A stretch of 64,000 nucleotides of DNA, taken from NCBI GenBank assembly GCA_965230205.1, contig OZ245996.1, positions 1,984,001 to 2,048,000 on the forward strand, read 5' to 3'. A program made the position numbers and the translations under genes. This stretch comes from CANLBN01 sp965230205 (GTDB taxonomy: Bacteria > Pseudomonadota > Gammaproteobacteria > Pseudomonadales > Cellvibrionaceae). The notes beneath the pieces were generated by a model. That model was given only the letters and a program-made list of their open reading frames with translations, was not told where the DNA came from and did no database searches. The number at the start of each line of letters is the position of its first letter. The stretch's first letter is position 1. Shown here one piece after another: positions 54,763 through 62,589 of this stretch.

Positions 54763-55290
54763 GTGAGTAATTTGCAGCAGTTAGCCGACCAGATTGAAGA
54801 AGAAATTAAACCCCCCGTACATTTATGGAAGCCTGATTTCAGTGGCGAAATTGATATACATATCGATTCCAATGGTGCTTGGTATCACGAAGGCGACCCC
54901 ATTCGGCGCTATAATCTGGTTAAGCTTTTCTCCAATATTTTGTGGTTTGAAGATAGCCATTATTACTTGGTAACACCCGTTGAGAAGTTACAGATTCGTG
55001 TAGATGATGTGCCTTTTTTAATTGTTGAAGTCAATTATATTGACGAGCATTGGGTGGCGACAACCAATCTCTCGGATCAGCTAATAATTGGTGAAGATCA
55101 TAAAGTCGACTTAAGATCTTACAAAGGACAGTGGGTACCTTATGTACAAGTTCGTTATGATTTATGGGCAAGGCTCAGTCGCAATGTGTATAACGAATGG
55201 GTCGAAGAAGTGCTAAAAACCAATGAAAACGGCGACGATTTAGTTTTAAATAGTGGCGACTATCATTTTGCGATTGCCCATGCCGAGTAA
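54763..55290 (+). CDS. DUF1285 family protein
   Basis: 175 aa starting with GTG. The family segment IDIHIDSNGAWYHEGDPI is near residue 30, followed by RRYNLVKLFSNILW and YYLVTPVEKLQIRVDD. Proteins of this family are small and soluble, with no established function. It converges on smpB. Confidence 0.88.
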   Translation: MSNLQQLADQIEEEIKPPVHLWKPDFSGEIDIHIDSNGAWYHEGDPIRRYNLVKLFSNILWFEDSHYYLVTPVEKLQIRVDDVPFLIVEVNYIDEHWVATTNLSDQLIIGEDHKVDLRSYKGQWVPYVQVRYDLWARLSRNVYNEWVEEVLKTNENGDDLVLNSGDYHFAIAHAE

Positions 55291-55306
55291 TCGCTAAACG
55301 TTATAG

Positions 55307-55783
55307 TTAGCGGTTACTGTGCTGCATGATACGCTGCTTTTGGCGATTCCAGTCTCTGTCTTTTTCGGTATCGCGTTTGTCATGTTGCTTTTTACCTGAG
55401 GCAATCGCGATTTGGCATTTGACTAAATGGCGTTTCCAAAACAGTGAGAGTGCCACGATGGTTTTGCCTTTTTGCTCGGTCGCCATCATTAATTTATTGA
55501 GCTCTTTGCGGTTCAGCAATAGTTTGCGGGTACGCGTAGGTTCAATCACATAATGGGTCGATACGGTATTCAGCGGTTGTATCTGCGCCCCAATTAAAAA
55601 TGCCTCGCCGTTTTGGACGATCACGTAAGTTTCGGTGATTTGCCCTTTGCCTTGTCTGAGGCTCTTAACCTCCCAACCTTGCAGGGCAACACCGGCTTCA
55701 AATTTTTCTTCGATATGATAATCAAACCGCGCGCGTTTATTCTGGGCGATATTGTTATCTGGAGTTTTGGGTTTCTTAGCCAT
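55307..55783 (-). CDS. smpB: SsrA-binding protein
   Basis: 158 aa OB-fold partner of tmRNA in trans-translation. Motifs are NKRARFDYHIEEKFEAGVAL, WEVKSLRQGK, RTRKLLLNRKEL and the basic C-terminal tail GKKQHDKRDTEKDRDW, which acts in the decoding site. It is typical in length and close to ssrA. Confidence 0.97.
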   Translation of the reverse strand: MAKKPKTPDNNIAQNKRARFDYHIEEKFEAGVALQGWEVKSLRQGKGQITETYVIVQNGEAFLIGAQIQPLNTVSTHYVIEPTRTRKLLLNRKELNKLMMATEQKGKTIVALSLFWKRHLVKCQIAIASGKKQHDKRDTEKDRDWNRQKQRIMQHSNR

Positions 55784-55925
55784 GGCGGCGGATTATATCG
55801 GCAAAGCTTCAGAAAAGGTATCGATTCCATGTACTTATAGTCGATAGTGTACAATGCATTGAAAAATAATGAATAAAAGGCTTCGAAGAACGGCGTGGCA
55901 ATCTCTTTGGGGTAGGGGTGATCAA

Positions 55926-57299
55926 GTGAATATACAGCAAGGTGTGAATGGTCGATGGCGTTCCCGTTGGACATTTATTTTCGCTGCGGCAGGTTCAGCC
56001 GTTGGTCTGGGTAATATTTGGAAGTTTCCTTACATCGTCGGTGAGAATGGCGGTGGTGCGTTTGTATTGGTCTATCTTGCCTGCATTATGGCGATTGGTA
56101 TTCCCATTATGATGGCTGAGGTGATGCTGGGGCGGCGGGCCAGATTAAGCCCTATTAATGCTATGTTGCACTTATCCCGTGAGTCAGGTGTTTCGCACTG
56201 GTGGTCAGGTGTTGGTTGGTCTGGTGTGCTTGCCGGTATTCTTATCTTATCGTTTTACAGTGTGGTTGCCGGTTGGGCGTTTCACTATCTGGTTCTGGCG
56301 ATGAGTGGTGATTTTTATCAAATAGAGGCGCAGTCATCTGGCGCTATCTTTTCCGGCTTGCTTGCGAATATTCCTGCTCTTATCGGTTGGCATACCTTAT
56401 TTTTGTTAATTACCCTGGGTATTGTTGCTGGGGGTGTGGTTAAAGGGTTGGGAACAGCGGCCCGCTATATGATGCCGGTTTTACTGTTACTGTTAATGGT
56501 GCTGGTGGTATACAGCGCGGCTGTCGGTGACCTTGCGTCTGCATTAGGTTTTTTATTCAATTTTAATACCCAGGCCTTACAGTGGAACAGTGTATCGGTG
56601 GCTTTGGGGCATGCTTTTTTTACGTTAAGTCTGGGGATGGGTGCGATTATGGCCTATGGGGCTTACTTACCGGATACGAAAATCTCCATCGGGCGAACGG
56701 TCTTGGTTATTGGCATACTGGATACCTTTGTGGCTATTATGGCAGGTCTGGTTATTTTCCCTATCGTCTTTGCCAATGCTTCTGTTGAGCCGAGTGCTGG
56801 CCCTGGTTTGTTATTTGTGAGTTTGCCTATTGCGTTTGGCGGGATGACAGCGGGTTCGTTTTTTGCGGCTTTGTTCTTTTTCCTAGTGGTGATTGCAGCG
56901 CTCAGTTCAGGCATATCGATGATCGAACCAACCGTATCCTGGTTGGTAGAAACCAAGGGGCTTTCTCGTTTGAAAATCACAGCTTTGCTCGGTGTAGCTG
57001 TGTGGCTAGTTGGTTTGGGGACGGTTTTCTCTTTTAATACCTGGTCGGATGTGACCTTATTTGGCGGTACCTTTTTTGATGCGCTGGATTTTCTGACGGC
57101 GAATATTATGCTGCCCTTGGGTGGTTTGTTTATCGCTATTTTTGTGGGTTGGGTGATGAAACCCTCGTTTGTTGCAGAAGAGATGGGTGATATTCGTCGT
57201 GGACTCTATCGGTGTTGGTACTTTATATTGCGCTATGTTTCACCAGTGCTCTTAGGGCTGGTATTTTGTATCACATTGTTTAATAAGTTGAGTAGTTAA
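55926..57299 (+). CDS. Sodium-dependent symporter, SNF/NSS family
   Basis: 457 aa from the GTG at 55926 (AGGGGTGAT upstream), which gives the usual short N-terminus; an in-frame ATG at 55869 would add 19 basic residues lying in the smpB promoter region. The family start is WTFIFAAAGSAVGLGNIWKFPYIVGENGGGAFVLVY, here cited in parts: AAAGSAVGLGNIWKFPYI binds sodium and substrate in LeuT-like carriers. About twelve helices are present. The substrate, probably an amino acid, is unknown. ratA follows after 4 bp. Confidence 0.88.
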   Translation: MNIQQGVNGRWRSRWTFIFAAAGSAVGLGNIWKFPYIVGENGGGAFVLVYLACIMAIGIPIMMAEVMLGRRARLSPINAMLHLSRESGVSHWWSGVGWSGVLAGILILSFYSVVAGWAFHYLVLAMSGDFYQIEAQSSGAIFSGLLANIPALIGWHTLFLLITLGIVAGGVVKGLGTAARYMMPVLLLLLMVLVVYSAAVGDLASALGFLFNFNTQALQWNSVSVALGHAFFTLSLGMGAIMAYGAYLPDTKISIGRTVLVIGILDTFVAIMAGLVIFPIVFANASVEPSAGPGLLFVSLPIAFGGMTAGSFFAALFFFLVVIAALSSGISMIEPTVSWLVETKGLSRLKITALLGVAVWLVGLGTVFSFNTWSDVTLFGGTFFDALDFLTANIMLPLGGLFIAIFVGWVMKPSFVAEEMGDIRRGLYRCWYFILRYVSPVLLGLVFCITLFNKLSS

Positions 57300-57303
57300 G
57301 TTC

Positions 57304-57741
57304 ATGGCAAAAGTTGCACGTTCTGCATTGGTATCCCATTCATCGGCTAAAATGTTTGATTTAATTAATGATATTCCGTCCTACCCGCTATTTTTGTCGG
57401 GTTGTGTGGCGGCTGAAGTTTTATCATCAGATGAGACGTTTGTGGAAGCTCGATTAACCTTAGGTAAGAGTGGGATTCAACAGAGTTTTATTACCCGTAA
57501 TGAGTTATTGCCCCCTGAGCAAATGATTATGCGCCTAGTTGATGGCCCTTTTAGTCATTTTGAGGGGCGTTGGCAGTTTGAATCATTGGATGAGGATGCC
57601 TGCAAAGTTAGTTTAAATCTTGAGTTTGCGTTTAATAACCCCATACTGAGCATGACTGCAGGGAAATGGTTGGAAGAAATTGCGAGTAAGCAGGTCGATT
57701 CATTGTGCCAGAGAGCGGATGAGGTGTATAACACGCCCTAG
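57304..57741 (+). CDS. ratA: RatA/COQ10-like START-domain protein
   Basis: 145 aa. ARSALVSHSSAKMFDLINDI, YPLFLSGC and GPFSHFEGRW are typical of the ribosome-association toxin RatA/ubiquinone-binding COQ10 family. In E. coli, RatA reportedly blocks 70S formation; a role in ubiquinone handling is also possible. It stands before the rnfH homologue, as usual. Confidence 0.92.
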   Translation: MAKVARSALVSHSSAKMFDLINDIPSYPLFLSGCVAAEVLSSDETFVEARLTLGKSGIQQSFITRNELLPPEQMIMRLVDGPFSHFEGRWQFESLDEDACKVSLNLEFAFNNPILSMTAGKWLEEIASKQVDSLCQRADEVYNTP

Positions 57742-57810
57742 ATAAGCAAGGCAGGTGAATCTCTGAGGCTTAGAGTCAATGATAATTAAGTAGGCAAAAA
57801 GGTAGAGTTA

Positions 57811-58128
57811 ATGGCGGGTCCTGAAATGATCGAAGTAGAGGTTGCTTATGCGTTGCCTCATAAGCAAAAAATTTATGCCTTATTGGTCGAAAAGGGCACT
57901 AGTGCGTTGGATGCTGTTAAGCGCTCGTCTATCCTTCAAGATTTTGAAGGGGTTGATATCGATAATTCTAAAATGGGCATATTTGGCCAAACGGTAAAGG
58001 CGCCAGCCAAGCATGTGCTGCAAGCGGGCGATAGAGTGGAAATTTATCGACCATTAATTGCTGACCCAAAAGAGGCGCGACGCAGACGAGCAGCTAAAGC
58101 TGCAGCGGCAGCAAAGCCTGCTGAGTAG
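57811..58128 (+). CDS. rnfH: RnfH family ubiquitin-like protein
   Basis: 105 aa beta-grasp protein. Landmarks are IEVEVAYALPHKQ, GIFGQTVKAP, GDRVEIYRPL and the Lys/Arg/Ala tail DPKEARRRRAAKA. It is conserved next to ratA in gammaproteobacteria. The function is not settled. Confidence 0.92.
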   Translation: MAGPEMIEVEVAYALPHKQKIYALLVEKGTSALDAVKRSSILQDFEGVDIDNSKMGIFGQTVKAPAKHVLQAGDRVEIYRPLIADPKEARRRRAAKAAAAAKPAE

Positions 58129-58161
58129 GTAGTGATTGTAGATTTGGGTGATTTTAGATTA

Positions 58162-58500
58162 TTACTGCTTTAATTGATCTTTTATTGAAGTAACACGGCC
58201 ATTAGCAAAAAAGATACTGACATGATGCTGAACCGTTGTATTTGTGCCTTCGCGTAGGCTGTAGTAGTAATCCCAACGGTCTTGATTAAATGTATCTCTA
58301 ATCAATGGGGTGCCTAGTAAGTAACGCACTTGGCGTGGTTCCATACCTATTTTGACCTGTGATACATTCTCTTCTTCAACGAGGTTGCCTTGAGGGATAT
58401 CAATTCTATACACGCCAGGAAAGCGAAGTGCCGAGCAAGCAGTTAAGGCTGTTATAGTGATAATGATGCTCGCTATTTTGACGAAATCAGTTTTTCGCAT
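58162..58500 (-). CDS. bamE: Outer-membrane protein assembly factor BamE
   Basis: 112 aa lipoprotein of the BAM complex. ATG 58500 opens a lipoprotein signal (MRKTDFVKIASIIITITALT) with lipobox LTAC; a GTG at 58515 would add five residues in front. The SmpA/OmlA domain is clear: YRIDIPQGN, VKIGMEPRQVRYLLGTP and DRWDYYYS. It is divergent from fur, the standard position. Confidence 0.95.
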   Translation of the reverse strand: MRKTDFVKIASIIITITALTACSALRFPGVYRIDIPQGNLVEEENVSQVKIGMEPRQVRYLLGTPLIRDTFNQDRWDYYYSLREGTNTTVQHHVSIFFANGRVTSIKDQLKQ

Positions 58501-58653
58501 GAAAAGGGGTTCCACTCATCAGGTTGAAACGAGATAATACCTGACCTAGCTGGTCAATGAGAAGCTAAAAACAGTGGTAAAGCCGTTGTTTTTGAATTTT
58601 ATAGTGATATTTGACTCCAAGTTATTGTATTTAAAAAGAAACCGGGACAGAAC

Positions 58654-59061
58654 ATGCCAACCGAAAATAACGAATTACGTAAAGCCGGCCTTAAAGTGAC
58701 CCTGCCCAGGGTAAAAATTCTCCAGATTCTTGAGACATCTGAGCAACACCATTTGAGCGCAGAAGATGTGTATAAGGTCTTGCTGGAAGCCGGTGAAGAT
58801 GTTGGTTTGGCAACGGTTTACCGCGTATTGACCCAGTTTGAAACTGCAGGTTTGGTAGAGCGCCATAACTTTGATGGCGGGCATTCTGTATTTGAGCTGG
58901 ATCGTGGTGAGCACCATGACCATATGGTGTGTATCAAAACAGGCAAAGTGATTGAGTTTCATAATGACCAGATTGAGAAACTGCAAAAGCAAGTTGCCAG
59001 CAAACATGGCTATGAATTGACAGGCCATAGTTTGGTTTTGTACGTGAAGCCTAAATCGTAG
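58654..59061 (+). CDS. fur: Ferric uptake regulator Fur
   Basis: 135 aa, slightly short of the E. coli protein. The HTH region is LKVTLPRVKILQIL and AEDVYKVLLEAGEDVGLATVYRVL. The metal region is HDHMVCIKTGKVIEF. There is only one cysteine at the usual first CxxC position, and the tail has no second CxxC (as in Pseudomonas-type Fur). The protein represses iron-uptake genes. The gene is divergent from bamE. Confidence 0.95.
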   Translation: MPTENNELRKAGLKVTLPRVKILQILETSEQHHLSAEDVYKVLLEAGEDVGLATVYRVLTQFETAGLVERHNFDGGHSVFELDRGEHHDHMVCIKTGKVIEFHNDQIEKLQKQVASKHGYELTGHSLVLYVKPKS

Positions 59062-59947
59062 TCAGGCTTCTTTTATTTTCTGACAGCTGTTCCCAGATAG
59101 ATTGAGCAACGATGCCAATTTCTCGATCACGTAGGCGAATTTGATAAAGTTTAGAGTGGCGTAATGGATAGCCCTCTACATTGAGAGGAACCAGTTTTCC
59201 TTGCTTTAGTTCGTTTCTAATTACATATTCTGGCATTCCACCCCATCCCATTTTGGCCATCAGTACTTCTTTTTTGGTGGCGAAATCTGAAACCGTCCAA
59301 CGGAAGCCGCCGGGCAATAGGTCCCGGCTTTGAGAGAAGTCATTGCTACTACTACCGGCAACGACCACCTGTATATAATTTTGCATTTCCGTGATTGTTT
59401 TCATATGGCTTGTTTGGGCAGGTTCATAGTCTGGATGTGCTACAGGAATAATAGTCACTGTAGAAATAGGTATAGCTTCTACTTTGTCGCTAGGTATTCC
59501 ATCCATTGTGGCAATAATAATATCTGCATCACTGTTCAATAAGCGCTCTAAGGGGCCACCCATGGTTTCGGTCAGTAAGCGAATATGGGTGGTTGGATAG
59601 GCCGTGCTGGCTTTATTTACTATTTTTAAAAGGGGTTTAATGGAGTAGGTTGCTGTCACAGCCACTGTGACTTCAGCTTCTTGTTTGGCGCTAAGGTGCT
59701 GAGCAGTGCTTTGAAGATGCTGCATCTGTTGAAGTACTTTGATGGCTTGTCTATAGAATACTTCCCCCGCTACTGTCAGTTTGGGGCGGTATTCCTCTCT
59801 CGATAATAGTGTAATGTCAATTTCATCCTCTAGTTTTTTGAGCATATGGCTGATCGCGGACTGAGATTTATGGAGCTTCTCTGCCGCTGCGCGAAAGGTT
59901 CCTTCTGTCACAATGGCTTGTAAAACAATAAGTTGCTCGTAGGTCAT
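59051..59947 (-). CDS. LysR-family transcriptional regulator
   Basis: 298 aa, classic size. The N-terminal HTH is FRAAAEKLHKSQSAISHMLK (about 17-36) and a substrate-binding domain follows. It is divergent from the glutathione S-transferase operon and probably controls it through the palindrome at 59965-59985. Its end overlaps the end of fur by 11 bp. Confidence 0.92.
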   Translation of the reverse strand: MTYEQLIVLQAIVTEGTFRAAAEKLHKSQSAISHMLKKLEDEIDITLLSREEYRPKLTVAGEVFYRQAIKVLQQMQHLQSTAQHLSAKQEAEVTVAVTATYSIKPLLKIVNKASTAYPTTHIRLLTETMGGPLERLLNSDADIIIATMDGIPSDKVEAIPISTVTIIPVAHPDYEPAQTSHMKTITEMQNYIQVVVAGSSSNDFSQSRDLLPGGFRWTVSDFATKKEVLMAKMGWGGMPEYVIRNELKQGKLVPLNVEGYPLRHSKLYQIRLRDREIGIVAQSIWEQLSENKRSLTTI

Positions 59948-59964
59948 TGGCTTACCTTTAAAGG

Positions 59965-59985
59965 ATGATCTTATTTTTAGATCAT
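59965..59985. promoter_or_regulatory. LysR-type operator
   Basis: ATGATCT and AGATCAT are perfect 7-bp arms around 7 T-rich bases, matching the T-N11-A dyad of LysR sites, 18 bp from the LysR start and 93 bp from the GST gene. Confidence 0.6.
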
Positions 59986-60077
59986 TATAGTTAGTTATTT
60001 ATATTATTAATAGATTGTTATTTTTGATATTTTTTGAATCGTAAACGGTTAATTCAAATTTAATTGAGGAGATAACA

Positions 60078-60689
60078 ATGAAGCTATTTTATAAACCCGG
60101 TGCGTGTTCTTTGGCATCACATATTGTATTGAATGAAGTCGGTGCTACGTTTAGCAAGGAGGAGGTGGATACGGCCAAGGGGCTGACTGAGACAGGGAGT
60201 GACTATAAAACCATTAATCCTAAAGGTTATGTGCCTGCCTTGGCCTTGAACTCTGGTGAAGTTCTGACAGAGGGGGCATCAATACTACAGTACATTGCAG
60301 ACCAGTACAGCGGCTCTGATTTATCGCCAAAACCATTATCTATGGCTCGTTCACGTTTGCATGAGTATTTGAATTATGTCAGTTCCGAATTGCATAAAGC
60401 ATTCGGGCCATTTTTTTCAGATAGTGCGACGGAAGAAGATAAGGAGAGGGCTAATGATAATGTCGCTAGTAAATTCAATTATATCAATCACCTTTTTAGC
60501 GATGGCAGGGATTACCTTCTTGGAGAAAAATTTTCCGTTGCGGATGCCTATCTGTTTGTTGTCAGCAACTGGTCCAATTTTGTTGGTATTGAGTTGAATC
60601 AATGGCCATATTTGGAAGCTTTTGTTCAGCGAGTAGCGCAGCGCCCAGCAACAAGGGCAGCCATGAAAGCAGAAGGGTTGATTGAATAA
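60078..60689 (+). CDS. Glutathione S-transferase
   Basis: 203 aa beta-class-like GST. The N-terminus is MKLFYKPGACSLASHI with Cys10 in the bacterial beta-class position, followed by NPKGYVPALAL and TEGASILQYIA for glutathione binding. The C-terminal helical domain has KFSVADAYLFVVSNW. It may detoxify electrophiles. First gene of a tightly packed three-gene operon. Confidence 0.92.
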   Translation: MKLFYKPGACSLASHIVLNEVGATFSKEEVDTAKGLTETGSDYKTINPKGYVPALALNSGEVLTEGASILQYIADQYSGSDLSPKPLSMARSRLHEYLNYVSSELHKAFGPFFSDSATEEDKERANDNVASKFNYINHLFSDGRDYLLGEKFSVADAYLFVVSNWSNFVGIELNQWPYLEAFVQRVAQRPATRAAMKAEGLIE

Positions 60690-61078
60690 TGAACTCTAAC
60701 AATAGTTTTGCGGATATCGTTTCTGTATTGCAGATCTATTTTGATGGGCTTTATGAGGCAGATGCTAAAAAGCTATCAAGTATCTTTCATCATGATGCAC
60801 GTTATGTGAATACTGTTGAAGGTGATTATATGAATTATTCGCTTGCAGAATATTTTAATATCGTTAACCAGCGTACACCTCCGGCAGTAAGTGGAACTGC
60901 CCGTGCAGATAGAATTTTGTCCATTGAATTTGCCAGTACAACAATGGCTTTCGCCAAAGTTTCGATGACGATGCTGGAACGAAACTATATTGATTTTTTG
61001 ACACTTATTTATAGCGATAAACAGTGGAAAATAATGTCCAAAGTCTTTTTTTATACCCCTATTTCACAGGAGAAATAA
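60689..61078 (+). CDS. NTF2-like (SnoaL/lumazine-binding type) protein
   Basis: 129 aa, start overlapping the GST stop by one base (TAATG). DGLYEADAKKLSSIFHHDARYVN and the later FLTLIYSDKQWKIMSKVF are typical of the NTF2-like Lumazine_bd_2 fold. It could be an isomerase or dehydratase, or a binding protein. Translation is coupled with both neighbours. Confidence 0.85.
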   Translation: MNSNNSFADIVSVLQIYFDGLYEADAKKLSSIFHHDARYVNTVEGDYMNYSLAEYFNIVNQRTPPAVSGTARADRILSIEFASTTMAFAKVSMTMLERNYIDFLTLIYSDKQWKIMSKVFFYTPISQEK

Positions 61079-61303
61079 ATGCCTTACGTTAATATTAAAG
61101 TGACTCGAGAGGGTGGCCCCGAGGGAACTGGCCCGAGTGCTGAGCAAAAAGCCGAATTGATTAAAGGGACAACAGACCTTTTGGTTAAAGTATTGAATAA
61201 AAACCCATCGACTACGTTCGTGGTTATTGATGAAGTCAGTCTTGAAGATTGGGGAGTTGGTGGATTGCCAGTAGTGGATTATCGTAAAATGATTAATAGT
61301 TAG
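61079..61303 (+). CDS. 4-oxalocrotonate tautomerase family protein
   Basis: 74 aa directly abutting the preceding stop. After Met removal, Pro1 (MPYVNIKVTREGG) would be the catalytic base, and the GTTDLLVKVLNK and FVVIDEV stretches fit the tautomerase fold. With GST and the NTF2-like protein this suggests processing of an unsaturated or electrophilic small molecule under LysR control. Confidence 0.9.
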   Translation: MPYVNIKVTREGGPEGTGPSAEQKAELIKGTTDLLVKVLNKNPSTTFVVIDEVSLEDWGVGGLPVVDYRKMINS

Positions 61304-61605
61304 ACTATCTCTGCATCATTAAATACATAAGTAATAGAGTTTGTTAAAAGGGGAATGTATAAACAGTATATTCCTCCTTATATTATTTTTGATTAATTAA
61401 TGTTTTCTATAGTTTGGAGAGCTAAGCGTTAAGTAGAGAGTTTTCATAAAAATCAAGAAGCAGCAATATATATCAATAAAACAGCAAGATATGACATGGA
61501 TTGGCAGGGTTGGTAAGCCTATATTCCAGGCGTAAGACTTTCAGCCGCGCTTTATCAGTCTTTTAATCGTACAAGTTTATAAAAATAATCTAATGGGTGG
61601 ATGTT
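61304..61605. other. Intergenic region, nothing recognised
   Basis: 302 bp of AT-rich sequence between the tautomerase and the next membrane protein. No ORF, RNA or clear hairpin was seen. Confidence 0.5.
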
Positions 61606-61932
61606 ATGGGAATAATTATTGGTGGTTTGTTTGTTGTTATCTTTTGTGTGTTTCCTGTGATGTTTGTCGCTAAAAAACTAGGTGCTGAAAAAGCAGGTTT
61701 GCTGAATTGTTTTTTAGCCATTTTTGTAGCTGTTATTATTGCTGGAATATTTGTCCCATTGCTTCCAGGCGCTCATAGTAATGAATTGTTAGCGAACTTT
61801 TATAGCCTTTTAGTGTTCGGTGTGGTTTTTAAATATATGCTGGGCGCAACGTATATAGCGAGCTTGTTGATTGCATTGTTATCGACAGTGATCAGTTATT
61901 CAGCTATTTATATTCTTGATCTTATTATTTGA
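61606..61932 (+). CDS. Small unknown membrane protein
   Basis: 108 aa from ATG 61606 (GGTGG upstream); a GTG at 61597 is possible. Hydrophobic segments lie at about 2-22, 33-52, 62-78 and 85-106 (IIIGGLFVVIFCVFPVMFV, FLAIFVAVIIAGIFVPLL, LLIALLSTVISYSAIYILDL), so about four helices. No family recognised. Confidence 0.7.
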   Translation: MGIIIGGLFVVIFCVFPVMFVAKKLGAEKAGLLNCFLAIFVAVIIAGIFVPLLPGAHSNELLANFYSLLVFGVVFKYMLGATYIASLLIALLSTVISYSAIYILDLII

Positions 61933-61993
61933 TAATGAGTATCTTTTCTTTTTTGTGTTGTTTAACTCTACTTTTTCGATATAGGAATAATAG

Positions 61994-62527
61994 GTGAAGA
62001 ATCTATTAATATTTGCCTTGCTAATTGGTGGGGCTTACTTTTACTTCACGTGGAAGCCATCAACCACTTCAATTGTTAATGAGATGGAGTTTGGTAAATC
62101 TCTTGCTCATAAAGGGGTGGGGTATCATTCTGAATGGGGCGCCAGTGAATATGTGACAGGTTATGTTCGGCGTATTGATAGACACTATAAAAAAATAATG
62201 CCCGTTATTACCTATGATTTAGTATTAACGTCTGGAGACTTTAGTAATCCTGATATTGTCAATCTTCGCCATAAAGGCGAAGGTAATTATTACTGGTCTG
62301 CTGACGTGCAGCCAAAAGGTAGCATCATTTTCTATCATACCGTGCCGGGTAGTCATAGTGTGCAATATAAACTCGATGATTTACAGGAAGGTGATAATGT
62401 TAAAATCTTGGCGAAAATTTCCCAAAACCATAAGTTAACGAGTGATACGGGCAGCTTTTATCAAATTAATAACACTCATAATCATAAGATTATTCTTGTG
62501 GAAGACGTTATTCCAGTATTGCAGTGA
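61994..62527 (+). CDS. Unknown protein with N-terminal membrane anchor
   Basis: 177 aa starting with GTG after AGGAATAATAG. Residues 1-20 (KNLLIFALLIGGAYFYFTW) form a membrane anchor or uncleaved signal. The rest looks beta-rich and periplasmic (VNEMEFGKSLAHKG, YHTVPGSHSVQY, DNVKILAKIS). Function unknown. It lies 62 bp after the small membrane protein and converges on recN. Confidence 0.68.
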   Translation: MKNLLIFALLIGGAYFYFTWKPSTTSIVNEMEFGKSLAHKGVGYHSEWGASEYVTGYVRRIDRHYKKIMPVITYDLVLTSGDFSNPDIVNLRHKGEGNYYWSADVQPKGSIIFYHTVPGSHSVQYKLDDLQEGDNVKILAKISQNHKLTSDTGSFYQINNTHNHKIILVEDVIPVLQ

Positions 62528-62589
62528 TTAATAGAGAAAAGTAGTTGTAATCGTAGTGAGCCCTTGTTGGTGTTCCTATTTGAAATATT

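Noticed and set aside
57304..58128. ratA-rnfH as a classical type II toxin-antitoxin pair
   Set aside because: Both are conserved chromosomal housekeeping-type genes. The toxin-antitoxin naming is historical and nothing here supports addiction.
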